A stretch of DNA of 64,000 nucleotides from Endozoicomonas sp. SCSIO W0465 (lineage in GTDB: Bacteria; Pseudomonadota; Gammaproteobacteria; Pseudomonadales; Endozoicomonadaceae), in contig NZ_CP092417.1 in the NCBI RefSeq assembly GCF_023716865.1, forward strand, positions 5,434,001 to 5,498,000. Direction: 5' to 3'. Below the pieces are notes generated by a model, which made no database searches, was not told where the DNA came from, and saw nothing but the letters and a program-made list of their open reading frames with translations. Both the position numbers and the translations under genes were made by a program. Shown here piece after piece: positions 35,286 to 44,040 of this stretch. Position 1 is the first letter of the stretch. Every line of letters begins with the position of its first letter.

Positions 35286-37052
35286 GTAACTGCTCATATT
35301 TAACTGGCAAGACAAGCCTATCAGATCAAAAAAAGAGCTTCTAACTTTCCCGTATAATTCCTGCATGCATCTGCCAGACCATCTTTTCTCCGGTAAAGAC
35401 GGTGAACCGTTTCGTTCATTCGTCCAAAATCTACTCGATACTGTCGAGAGGCAGAGTGTGCAGATCGAGAAACTCACCGAAGATAATGAGAAGCTGCGGG
35501 CAGAACTCCGGCACCTGAAAAAGCAGAAGGGAAAACCCAAAATAAGACCCAATGTGTCCGATCAAACCGATCAGGGGCAAACCTCGCCAGAAGAAGATGC
35601 CACAGTTCAAGGCTCTACTCAGAATAACAGTGCCCCCCCTCCAAAAGGTAAACGGCCAAAACAGCAACCTCCCGGTGAAACAGCGTCACCTCCCATTACG
35701 GTTGACCGGGAAGAGATCTGCAAAGTTCCCAACCCACAGGAAGGATGGCGGTTCAAAGGCTACTATGATTCCCTTCATACTGAGATGGTTGTCGAATTTG
35801 TCACGACTCTTTACCGGCGCGAATACTATCTGACACCTGAAGGCATAGTGGCAGCACCTCTGCCGGAACATGTTAAAGGTCGCTTCGGTGATAACCTGAA
35901 GAGTCATGCATTGGACTTTTATCATTCCTTCAGCACTACTCAGCCATTGTTACTGGCCTGGATGCAAGACCATGGATGCCCTATATCCGAAGGATCTTTG
36001 AGCAATATACTGACTTGTGGCCATGATGCCTTTCATCAGGAAAAAGAAGAATTACTGGATACAGGGATAGCCTGCTCAAAATATCTTCAGACAGATGATA
36101 CTGGTGCCAGACACCAAGGTAAAAACGGCTACTGTCTGGCAATTGGCAATGAATTTTTTACTTATTTTTCCAGTACAGCCAGCAAGAGTCGGATCAACTT
36201 TCTGACCCGACTGCAGGGGAAACAATGCTGTTATTTGCTTGATTCTGTGGCAATTGATTATATGAAGCAGGTCAAGATGGCAGGTAAATGGGTAAAGGCC
36301 CTCTCTGCCAGTGTCGTACAGGCCTTTAATACATCAGCAGAATGGGAAACCTTCCTTGATAAGATTGGCCTGACCACTGTTCCGCAAAGACGTTTGGCAA
36401 CAGAGGGTGTGTTGAAAGCAGCACTGGTTAAGAATCGTTGCCTTGAAAGCATGATCATCCACAGTGACGGTGCCCGACAGTTTGACACTGCCTTTCAGCA
36501 TTCGCTGTGCTGGTATCATGCAGGCAGGCCTTTGGATAAGCTAATCCCGGGTAATGCACTGGAAAGAGCGGCCAGAGACTGGATTCAGGATCAGTACTGG
36601 CTCATCTACGATGACCTGGACGACTACCGGCAAAACCCTACAGAAAAGAAGAAGCAGCAAATAAAGCGGGATTTTGACCACTGGGTAACAACCAGGGTTG
36701 ATTATCCTGACTTGCAAGATGTATTGGGGAAGCTGATGGTTGTCAGGGAAGAGCTGTTACTGGTTCTTGAATACCCGTGGCTACCGTTGCATAACAACCT
36801 GATGGAAAGACAGATCAGGGAGTATGTGAAAAGGCGAAAAGTCAGCGGTGGAACCCGTAGTGACCTTGGCCAAATGTGTCGTGACACTTTTGCCAGCCTG
36901 AAAAAGACATGTAAGCAGCATGGTATTTCGTTTGCCAAATATCTTAAAGACAGGCTTTCAGGAGCAAACCTGTTACCCCGTCTAAAAGACCTGATACTGC
37001 AGGCATCAGGTTGCCAGGAAACTGTTATTGCCAGTTAAATATGAGCAGTTAC
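35286..37052 (+). mobile_element. IS66-type element (1767 bp), single-ORF, distinct from the 1608-bp element
   Basis: Perfect 25-bp inverted ends occupy 35286-35310 (beginning GTAACTGCTCATATTTAACT) and 37028-37052. The leading GTAA is typical of IS66-family ends. The transposase stop codon lies inside the right end. No 8-bp target duplication can be seen, which suggests deletion or recombination next to the element; the amidohydrolase remnant on its left agrees. No tnpA or tnpB genes are present. Confidence 0.85.
35365..37038 (+). CDS. IS66-like transposase (TnpC-type), 557 aa
   Basis: The protein has an N-terminal leucine-zipper-like coiled coil (VERQSVQIEKLTEDNEKLRA, about residues 29-48), a Pro/Gln-rich linker, and a DDE-type core with YLQTDDTGARHQGKNGYC (about 235-252), MIIHSDGARQFDTAF (about 364-378), and PLHNNLMERQIREYVKRRKV (about 473-492, the E residue with the IS66-typical N-N-x-x-E-R). 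The frame is complete. It is only distantly similar to the 504-residue IS66 transposase found four times further right. Confidence 0.85.
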   Translation: MHLPDHLFSGKDGEPFRSFVQNLLDTVERQSVQIEKLTEDNEKLRAELRHLKKQKGKPKIRPNVSDQTDQGQTSPEEDATVQGSTQNNSAPPPKGKRPKQQPPGETASPPITVDREEICKVPNPQEGWRFKGYYDSLHTEMVVEFVTTLYRREYYLTPEGIVAAPLPEHVKGRFGDNLKSHALDFYHSFSTTQPLLLAWMQDHGCPISEGSLSNILTCGHDAFHQEKEELLDTGIACSKYLQTDDTGARHQGKNGYCLAIGNEFFTYFSSTASKSRINFLTRLQGKQCCYLLDSVAIDYMKQVKMAGKWVKALSASVVQAFNTSAEWETFLDKIGLTTVPQRRLATEGVLKAALVKNRCLESMIIHSDGARQFDTAFQHSLCWYHAGRPLDKLIPGNALERAARDWIQDQYWLIYDDLDDYRQNPTEKKKQQIKRDFDHWVTTRVDYPDLQDVLGKLMVVREELLLVLEYPWLPLHNNLMERQIREYVKRRKVSGGTRSDLGQMCRDTFASLKKTCKQHGISFAKYLKDRLSGANLLPRLKDLILQASGCQETVIAS

Positions 37053-37181
37053 TGAAAATATACCACTGGAAAATGGTACTAATGTTTTAATAGACGACCG
37101 ATCAGTAGAAGAATTGGTGCAAAATCGACAGATGATGGTTCATCATAAAAGACATTAGGAATCTGATAAAATGGATATAAC
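37053..37181 (+). other. Short interval between IS66-type element and cupin gene, possible coding remnant
   Basis: A plus-strand frame just right of the IS reads TNVLIDDRSVEELVQNRQMM and ends at a TAG at about 37153. It has no start and could be a decayed gene end. The cupin promoter must also lie here (AT-rich, GATAAAAT near 37164). Confidence 0.2.
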
Positions 37182-37625
37182 ATGAACGATAAAGTGAAGA
37201 TTGTTTCTGAAGAAAAAACTGCTAATCAGCTACAGGTTGCGTTGTTTGGCGTGGAGACTGACAGCCGGTTTTCACTGAGAATATCAAAACCAAAAGCCAA
37301 TGAAGGCACGCCTCTGCATCTTCATACCGAGCAGGCAGAAACCTTTCATGTTGTCAGTGGCGATTTTAAATTCCAGGTAGGTGATGAGATTATTCAGAGT
37401 AAGGTGGGCGACACTTTCTATATTCCCGCAAACACCCCTCACTGCTTTTTAAATATCGGAAAAAGCCAAGGGTATCTGATTAGTATTTTAACACCTGGTA
37501 TCCATGACGGCTTTATCAAAAACATACCGGAGGCTCAACAAAAGGGTGCAACACCTGATGAACTGAGCATTCTGGCTGAGCAGTTCGGTGTCAAAATTAT
37601 CGGTCCGGGATTATCCAGCGAGTGA
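37182..37625 (+). CDS. Cupin-domain protein
   Basis: The 147-residue protein is a single cupin 2 barrel. Metal-binding positions are seen in GTPLHLHTEQAETFHVVSGD (His-x-His, Glu), and the second motif is GDTFYIPANTPHCFLN. A role in binding or converting a small molecule is likely, but the substrate is not readable. The gene stands alone between an IS and a convergent small membrane-protein gene. Confidence 0.8.
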   Translation: MNDKVKIVSEEKTANQLQVALFGVETDSRFSLRISKPKANEGTPLHLHTEQAETFHVVSGDFKFQVGDEIIQSKVGDTFYIPANTPHCFLNIGKSQGYLISILTPGIHDGFIKNIPEAQQKGATPDELSILAEQFGVKIIGPGLSSE

Positions 37626-37673
37626 ACAAAAGGACAGATGCCCTGCATACATCAGCAGGGCAATACGCGTATA

Positions 37674-37901
37674 TCAAGCCTGTTCTACACATTGACGCTC
37701 GGTCTTCAAGCCAATTTTTTTGAACACCAGGGCCGCAGGGCAAAAGCCACTGAAGCCAAACTGAAACAGGTTGGCACCGATAAATACGGTGAACCAGACA
37801 AACCCCGGATGCACCCAATGGGTCAGCACCAGGGATAGCAGCACCATAAAACCGGCAAAGGAATAAACGGCTCGTTCAACGGTCATTCTTTCAACGATCA
37901 T
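37674..37901 (-). CDS. DUF2892 (YgaP transmembrane-like) small inner-membrane protein
   Basis: The 75-residue protein begins MIVERMTVERAVYSFAGFMV and has two membrane helices (about 11-27 and 33-50) followed by the conserved SGFCPAALVFKKIGLK. This is the DUF2892 family, found alone or fused to rhodanese domains as in YgaP. Its function is not established. It may be in the same leftward unit as the envelope genes at 37945-42148, whose last gene ends 44 bases upstream. Confidence 0.85.
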   Translation of the reverse strand: MIVERMTVERAVYSFAGFMVLLSLVLTHWVHPGFVWFTVFIGANLFQFGFSGFCPAALVFKKIGLKTERQCVEQA

Positions 37902-37944
37902 TGTTGTTCTCCTGTCGTGTTATTGTTGTCATTGTCCATTAGTA

Positions 37945-39237
37945 TCAAAAACTGAACCGTGCCCTGACCCAGCCGTTACTGTTGTTTTCATGCTGGCCAA
38001 AGAAACTGTACTCCCGGTTGCCATAAAACAGGTTGGCTCCGGTCGCCAGAGTCCATTGGTCATTAACCCGATAGGTAACACTGGGTCGGATATAAGCATC
38101 TTCATCGCTGGGCGACCAGAACGAAAACAGCGACCAGTTCAGTTTCTGCTGCATGGTCAGCCAGGTCAGCCTGAGGGTAAGCAGCTGACGATATTCATCC
38201 TGCGAGTATTCAGGATAAACGGCACCGGACTGTTGTGAATCATAGTCGGCAGTCCACTCCAGGTAGTACTGAACCGCTGCCGTCAGATTGTCGGCCACTT
38301 CCCGTTCGTAGCCCAATAGTCCGCGCAGCTGTGAGTTGGGAATATTGGGATCTGTGCCATCACGATCATCCTCACTGTCATACCAGGAAAACTCAGTATT
38401 CAACAGCCCGCTGTAGGCTGGCGCCCGAATACTGCCTCCCCAGCTGTTCAGGCCGGGATACATCATTTGTCCCTGATCGTTTACCCCCAATGGCGTTGGC
38501 CAGTAACCGGCGTGTCCGTACAGTGCGTACTCAACGCCTTGATGGCTGGTTGCCAGTCGGGTTGAGAGGGTACTGCCTGAAGGTTCCTCAGGATTAAGGG
38601 CTGGATCGGGAGCAACCGTTGCTCCGGCCACCGGAGAGAAGAAAGAGAAACGCTCTCCGGTCAGGGCGTTGTCCGGTTCAAACTCCGGTGTCCACACCAG
38701 GTCAACACTGAAACGATCAGCAAACCAGCTGGCTTTCAGACTATCAGAGGGCGCCTTGAGAAACTCATCGTCACGGCCCGAAAAAAACGATTGCCAATCT
38801 TTGGGAAAGAGATCGTTCAGGAACAGGTAATCCCCTATACCCCAGGTAATGACCTGACGACCCGCTTTAATATCCAGCTGATCCACAGGGCTGAAGGAGA
38901 GCGCCAGTTCCCGCACTGTCCACTGTGTGTCGTGAATCACATCGTCGTAGAGTGCCTCACCCTGCATATCCAGGCGCCAGTTGTCGGCGACATAATCCAG
39001 GGACAGACGGCCACGAATATCGCCCAGGGTTGATGATTGGCTGATGGCGGGGTCATCCCCGGTTCTGGCACCATAACCGGCTTCCACAAAACCACTGAGC
39101 TCCCATGGCGAAGCGGGAACGTCAGTCCAGTCGTCTCCCCAGCCATCGTCAGACCAGTCGTCCATCGCCTGTACGGCAGATATCGTCAGCATGGAAAATA
39201 ACAAGGGAACAAACAATCCGGATCGAATCCACCTCAT
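37945..39237 (-). CDS. Outer-membrane beta-barrel protein of an MMPL/LolA-like operon
   Basis: The 430-residue protein has a signal peptide (MRWIRSGLFVPLLFSMLTIS, cleavage near VQA), an acidic Trp/Asp-rich start, and regularly spaced amphipathic strands (LSGFVEAGYGARTGDD, LRGLLGYEREVADNLTAAVQ), ending in WVRARFSF with the terminal Phe that beta-barrel assembly requires. It is of the DUF1302-like barrel type often found beside RND/MMPL and LolA-like genes. The internal start at 39237 has CGGAG upstream and avoids a 19-base overlap. It probably acts as the outer-membrane part of an envelope lipid or small-molecule route. Confidence 0.7.
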   Translation of the reverse strand: MRWIRSGLFVPLLFSMLTISAVQAMDDWSDDGWGDDWTDVPASPWELSGFVEAGYGARTGDDPAISQSSTLGDIRGRLSLDYVADNWRLDMQGEALYDDVIHDTQWTVRELALSFSPVDQLDIKAGRQVITWGIGDYLFLNDLFPKDWQSFFSGRDDEFLKAPSDSLKASWFADRFSVDLVWTPEFEPDNALTGERFSFFSPVAGATVAPDPALNPEEPSGSTLSTRLATSHQGVEYALYGHAGYWPTPLGVNDQGQMMYPGLNSWGGSIRAPAYSGLLNTEFSWYDSEDDRDGTDPNIPNSQLRGLLGYEREVADNLTAAVQYYLEWTADYDSQQSGAVYPEYSQDEYRQLLTLRLTWLTMQQKLNWSLFSFWSPSDEDAYIRPSVTYRVNDQWTLATGANLFYGNREYSFFGQHENNSNGWVRARFSF

Positions 39238-39239
39238 GG

Positions 39240-40067
39240 TTATTTGCTCCGCAGCCATCGGGTTGGCGGAGTGCGCAGGCTGCGCTCGCTGAAAATACTG
39301 GCGGGCAAACCCAGGTCATAGCGTATGCCTCGCATCTGCATCACTGTGGTGCTGCCACGCTCCAGGTCACTGATGGAGGCCTGTAACACGGTCGGAAAGC
39401 CCTGAGTGGCTTCCACTTTCTGCACCTCCATACGACGGTAGACGTTACCCAGGTCATTGCTGTATTCCACTTTCATAGGCAGCAGGGTATTCCGGTCAAT
39501 CCAGCTGGTGTAATGGGCGAACTCAACGGCTTCCGGATCTTTTGGCCTGCTGTTCAGAACATAATGGCTGGCCGTGGTATCCTGAAGCTTATGGGTATCT
39601 GCCTGCAGATCACGACCGGAAATATCCTCATAGAAAAAATCGGAACCGACGAATGATGTTCTCTGGTCTCCGGCTGAAATGCGCTTCACCAGGTCCAGGG
39701 CGGGCAGGTAAAGCCAGCGGTCATCGTCGCTGCCTGGCTGGCGCACAACACGAAATACCGTGCCACTGACATCGCTGGGGCGACTGAAAAACACCATCAT
39801 GTCCTGTCGTCCACCACGTTCATGATTCCGTCGCAGGATGGTGAACTGCCGTAACTGCTGCCTACCCTGACTATCCGTAATTTTCATGCGTGCTTCGGCC
39901 CGTCCATCATTACCGGCATAGAAAGAGGCCAGGTTTGCCTGTTGCACAATCTCATTGGCATCCGTTAATGGGGTTGAGGCCATCACTGGCAATGCGCTGA
40001 TCAACAGCCCTGTGATCGCCACAGTGTTGATCAATACTGCCTTAATGTTATCAATGACACTGTTCAT
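39240..40067 (-). CDS. LolA-like outer membrane lipoprotein-sorting family protein
   Basis: The 275-residue exported protein has a signal peptide to about residue 30 (ISALPVMAS), then the family region ARMKITDSQGRQQLRQFTIL, MMVFFSRPSDVSGTVFRVVR, RWLYLPALDLVKRISAGDQR and FVGSDFFYEDISGRDLQADT. Proteins of this group share the LolA half-barrel and are usually encoded next to MMPL/RND exporters, probably carrying hydrophobic cargo across the periplasm. Its start overlaps the stop of the RND gene by one base, so expression is coupled. Confidence 0.82.
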   Translation of the reverse strand: MNSVIDNIKAVLINTVAITGLLISALPVMASTPLTDANEIVQQANLASFYAGNDGRAEARMKITDSQGRQQLRQFTILRRNHERGGRQDMMVFFSRPSDVSGTVFRVVRQPGSDDDRWLYLPALDLVKRISAGDQRTSFVGSDFFYEDISGRDLQADTHKLQDTTASHYVLNSRPKDPEAVEFAHYTSWIDRNTLLPMKVEYSNDLGNVYRRMEVQKVEATQGFPTVLQASISDLERGSTTVMQMRGIRYDLGLPASIFSERSLRTPPTRWLRSK

Positions 40068-42148
40068 CAGCAGACCTCCTCTTTAACAGAACTGCTCACG
40101 GCTCCCTTGAAGAGATACGAACGACCAGTTTTAAGTAAGGCAGGTAACAGCATCAGTGTTACCAGTGCCGATGCCGCCATGATACTGGCCAGGAATACGC
40201 CGACGGTGATGTATGGAACCAGTGGCGCAAACAGCAGAGGCGTGAATCCGGCAGCAATCACAATGGCGTTACGGGTAATGGCCCGGCCAGGCTCCCTGAA
40301 CATTTCAGCCAGCGTGTCGGTAACGGAGCCTTTATCTTTATAAATCTCCCGGCAACGCTCCAGGAAGTGAATGGCAAAATCCACCGACAGACCCAGTGTT
40401 AACGCCGACAGCACCGCAATGGGCATATCGTAATCTTTGCCAAGCCAGCCAATCAGTCCGTAAATAAAGGTGATGGTAAACGTCAGCGGCAGCATGGCCA
40501 GAATGCCGTATTTCACCGAGCGGAACAGCACCACCATCATGACAAAGACCACCACAAAGGATGACAACAGGCTGTCCAGCATGCCGTTGACCATGGCCTC
40601 CTGCCAGACAATGTTCAGATACGCCTTGCCCGCCCAGCCGTAGGACAGCCCTTCTGGCAGCGGATTGGCTGCAACATACTGCTGAACAAACTCCACAACC
40701 TGCGACATATGCTGATTATCACCACTGGTCAGCTGCAACCACATCAGGCTGCGGCGATAATCCGGGGTGACAAAGTGCCAGAGATCCTGAGGGCGGTGTG
40801 ATGACTGGTACTGTAACAGGGTCTGTGCAACACCGGCCGGAGTTTCAGGAATCACAAAATCCTTGTCATGGCCAGTTTGCAGCTCCCGGTTGACCGTTTT
40901 AACGATATCGGACAGGCCATTCACCTTACCGACCAGACCGCTATCCACCAGTGCGTTCTGGAGGCCAGCCATCCAATCCAGTACAGCCGGGGACTGGAAG
41001 GTTTTTAGTGATGACTGAGCCTGCTCTGTCAAAAGGAGTTGTTGCTCAAGCCAGGGGGCCTGTGATGCTCCGGCTTCAAAAAGACGGTCATCAAGATCAA
41101 TCAGAAGGGTGGAGAGATCTGCGGTAAAGCCACCGTGATCCGATGCAGTGAAGGCGGGCAACTCAATTCCTTCGGCTTTGGCCTCCTGAGCGATACGGTT
41201 AAAGGATGCCGTAAACTGCGTCTGAGGCGCCTGTTCATTATCGGGTTCCAGTACCAGCCAGGCGTCGTAGGTTCCGGAAAAATGATCGTTCAGCACACGA
41301 TCAGCGACTCGAATTTCATGGTCGGCCTTGAACCAGTTGACCGGGTTGTCATTGATCTGAATTCTGGTAATGCCTTGTACGCTGACCACGAACAGAACCA
41401 GGAACGACATCAGTACCCAGCGGGAACGCCCAACGGCCAGTTTACCCAGCTTTGGCAACCAGTGCTGCAGACGTCCACCGTCTTCAGAACGATGCAGTGC
41501 CGCCTGCATGGAAGCCAGTGCTTCCGGTTTCATACGGGAAATATAAGCCGGAATAAACAGAATGGTCAGCACAAAGGCCAGGAAAATACCAAAGCCGATA
41601 AAGGCACCAAAAATCTGTACCGGTGGAATCGGTGTCAGCATTAACGACAGGAAACCCGCCGCAGAAGTGATGGAGGTGTATAGCATCGGCGTAAACAGAT
41701 GACCAACCACCTGTTTAATGACGGCTTTTGGTTTTTCGCCGGGACGAAAACGGTCCGCAAACTCAGACAGGATATGAGTGGAATCCACGACCGCAATGGG
41801 CATCAGGAAAATAGCAATCATGGACGACATGATATGCACGGTAAAACCCGTACCGATCAGCAGCCCCATAACAATCAGCACCGTGGACATGGCCACCACC
41901 ATCGGTGCGATCACCAGCGGAATACTGCGGAAAAACCACCACATCAGCAGAAATATGGCCAGCCCGGCCAGTGGTGCAGAGATCCCCATCTGGATAAACA
42001 TCTCGACACCAAACTGGTCTTCCGCAACTGGCAGGCCGGTAATCAGGTAACGGTCATCGCTATCCAGTGCGTCGGCAATGGTGCGAATGGCTTCCGCTGT
42101 GGCATAACTGATGTCCTTCGAGGTCAACGGAACATAGATAGTTCCCAT
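40067..42148 (-). pseudogene. MMPL/RND-family exporter, 5' truncated by mobile DNA
   Basis: The remaining 693 residues begin MGTIYVPLTSKDISYATAEA and contain RYLITGLPVAEDQFGVEMFI, two six-helix MMPL halves (about 50-260 and 515-690), VDSTHILSEFADRF and LGLSVDFAIHFLERCREIYK. Relatives have a further segment of roughly 180-200 residues with the first membrane helix and most of the first periplasmic loop. In-frame coding sense extends only about ten codons upstream (WPKGYSFW) before a TAG at 42179-42181 near the IS1380-derived sequence. It is therefore probably non-functional, and its two downstream partners may have lost their promoter. Confidence 0.75.
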
Positions 42149-42333
42149 CCAAAAACTATAGCCCTTGGGCCACGTAGCCTACAGAGATTTGACGTGCTCT
42201 GAATTTACAGGAAAATCACATCAACTCCGCTGTAGCCCCCGAAAACTGGTTGAAAAAGGCGTCAAAACAAAACTTGATTTTTTCCCTCTAAGCCTTGGCA
42301 CGCATAGGCTGCAGAGTTTTTGGACGAGAACTA
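42149..42333 (-). mobile_element. Residual IS1380-type 3' end left of the ISNCY-like element
   Basis: This stretch contains no intact gene. Read on the minus strand and joined across the ISNCY-like element, it can continue the IS1380 transposase frame: the 18-bp repeat plus LQPMRAKA and a stop near 42290. The IS1380 element therefore probably spans to about 42180, where the truncated RND gene begins. Its terminal repeat was not identified with confidence. Confidence 0.4.
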
Positions 42334-42353
42334 GATAGTTCTCGTCCAAAAAC
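42316..42353. repeat. 18-bp perfect palindrome at the ISNCY-like left boundary
   Basis: GTTTTTGGACGAGAACTA (42316-42333) is followed by GA and its exact reverse complement (42336-42353). A third copy in the first orientation marks the right boundary at 44023-44040. The outer pair are direct repeats flanking the element; the inner pair are perfect inverted ends. Confidence 0.95.
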
Positions 42354-44040
42354 ACAACCAATTGAAAACTGTAGATTTTATCCTGAAAAATTAAGTGGAG
42401 CCCTACTGCTATCTGGCGACTAAACTTCCCAAGAGCAAGAAACATAAGGGATTGCCAAAAACAGAGGACTCCAAATGCGCAAAAAACGCAACCCGCAGTG
42501 TAGTATGGAACTCCATTACGTACCTCATGAAATCTGCTCCCAGCTTTCCGGTATCTCGCAATGGCTTGACGCCCATCCACAGTTCAATGACTGGATTTAT
42601 GAGGACTTAAGTTCTGGTGATAAACAGAACACTGGGCGGAACGGACTATCAGCAGAATCCGTTCTTCGTGCGGCACTCCTGAAACAGTATTTGAATTGTG
42701 ATTATGACTACTTGTCGTTTGTTTTGATGGACTCCATGCTCTTTCGAGACTTTTGTCGCCTCGAACCAAACCAGCGCCCCAGTCGCTCCAGTTTGCATGG
42801 GCTCATCAGCCTTCTTACTGCATCTACATGGGAACGGATTAATAACTGTCAGCTAATGACCGCTAAAGATCAGGGTATTGAAAAAGGGCGCACTGTGGCT
42901 ATTGACAGCACAGTCACCGAATCGGATATCAAACCTCCTTGCGACAGTGATCTTTTAGCCAGTTCCGTTAAAGAAATTTGTCGGCTGCTGGAACGGGGAC
43001 AAACACTGACAGCGACACCGCTTTATGAATATACCCATCACAACCGAGCCGTAAAAGATGCGGCCAGAAAATGCATCTACGCTGGCAAAGAAGAGCGGCA
43101 TCAGCATTATAAAAAACTGCTGCAGTTGACCCGAAAATCCCGGAAGGTACTTATCGAAGCTACTGTCACGCTAGCAAACGCCCGTCAGCAGGGGCAGTGT
43201 CTCCTGGCTGATGATGCCGACAAGTGGCAGGCCGATGTGGATCACCTGTTACCCCTGGTGGATGCAATAGTCTCCCAGACAGAGCGCAGGGTCTTTAAGG
43301 GTGAAAAGGTGCCAGCCCAGGAAAAAGTGGTTAGCCTGTATGAACCCCATACGGATATCATCGTAAAAGACAGGCGGCAAGTACAGTATGGCCATAAACT
43401 GAACCTGGTTCAGGGAAAAAGTCGATTGATCCTGGACCTGGTTATTGAGGAAGGTAACCCAGCGGATTCGGACCAATTCATTCCGATGATGGAAAGACAA
43501 AAAGAAATTTATGGTCGTGTACCTCGCCAGACAAGCGGTGACGGCGGATACGCGTGTCGCGCTAATTTGGAAAAAGCCAAGGCCATGGGAATCAGCGATG
43601 TAGCTTTTAATAAGAAGCGCGGACTTGAAGTCGAAGAGATGACTAAAAGTCAGTATGTGTATAAAACGCTCTTTCGCTTCCGGGCAGGTATTGAAGCGGG
43701 AATTTCGTGGCTAAAGAGATGTTTTGGGCTATCACGTTGCCACTGCAAGGGTTCTGAGCGTTTTGATTCTCATTGCTGGTTATCGGTGGTCTGTTACAAC
43801 CTGGTGATTCTGGCCAGACACCCGGCACCATCCTGATAGCCACCTCCACGCTACATGAAAGTACCTTTCCAGCATGGTGGGAGGATGTTTTCTGCCTGCT
43901 TTTCGCGTTTTTCTCCAATATCCGTCCCAGATTAGAGAAAAAAAGGGAAGAGTTTTTGCGGCTCTCTGGAATTTCAGGAAATATCAAAACGCACGTACAA
44001 TCTAATTATGATTGCCTGATGCGTTTTTGGACGAGAACTA
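42334..44040 (+). mobile_element. ISNCY-like insertion sequence inside an IS1380-type element
   Basis: The element carries one transposase gene and is bounded by the 18-bp repeats described at 42316-42353 and 44023-44040. If the inverted pair are its ends, it spans 42336-44040 (1705 bp). If the direct pair are a long target duplication, it spans 42334-44022 (1689 bp). Removing it with the second reading restores an open IS1380 transposase end, which favours a long duplication of the kind known for IS1202-like elements. Confidence 0.65.
42475..43836 (+). CDS. Transposase (ISNCY/IS1182-like DDE), 453 aa
   Basis: The protein has an N-terminal helical DNA-binding region (WIYEDL ... LSAESVLRAALLKQYLNCDY), a DDE core with GRTVAIDSTVTESDIKPP (first Asp, about residue 142), a long helical insert, QTSGDGGYACRANLEKAK (second Asp, about residue 351), and RFRAGIEAGISWLKRCFGLS (Glu, about residue 404). 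The arrangement is that of DDE_Tnp_1 transposases annotated as ISNCY or IS1182-like. The frame is intact. The family name is given with moderate confidence; the class is secure. Confidence 0.75.
   Translation: MRKKRNPQCSMELHYVPHEICSQLSGISQWLDAHPQFNDWIYEDLSSGDKQNTGRNGLSAESVLRAALLKQYLNCDYDYLSFVLMDSMLFRDFCRLEPNQRPSRSSLHGLISLLTASTWERINNCQLMTAKDQGIEKGRTVAIDSTVTESDIKPPCDSDLLASSVKEICRLLERGQTLTATPLYEYTHHNRAVKDAARKCIYAGKEERHQHYKKLLQLTRKSRKVLIEATVTLANARQQGQCLLADDADKWQADVDHLLPLVDAIVSQTERRVFKGEKVPAQEKVVSLYEPHTDIIVKDRRQVQYGHKLNLVQGKSRLILDLVIEEGNPADSDQFIPMMERQKEIYGRVPRQTSGDGGYACRANLEKAKAMGISDVAFNKKRGLEVEEMTKSQYVYKTLFRFRAGIEAGISWLKRCFGLSRCHCKGSERFDSHCWLSVVCYNLVILARHPAPS

Noticed and set aside
42221..42580. 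A 119-codon minus-strand frame left of the ISNCY-like transposase
   Set aside because: It crosses an IS boundary, overlaps the transposase start antisense and has no family resemblance; it is junction noise.
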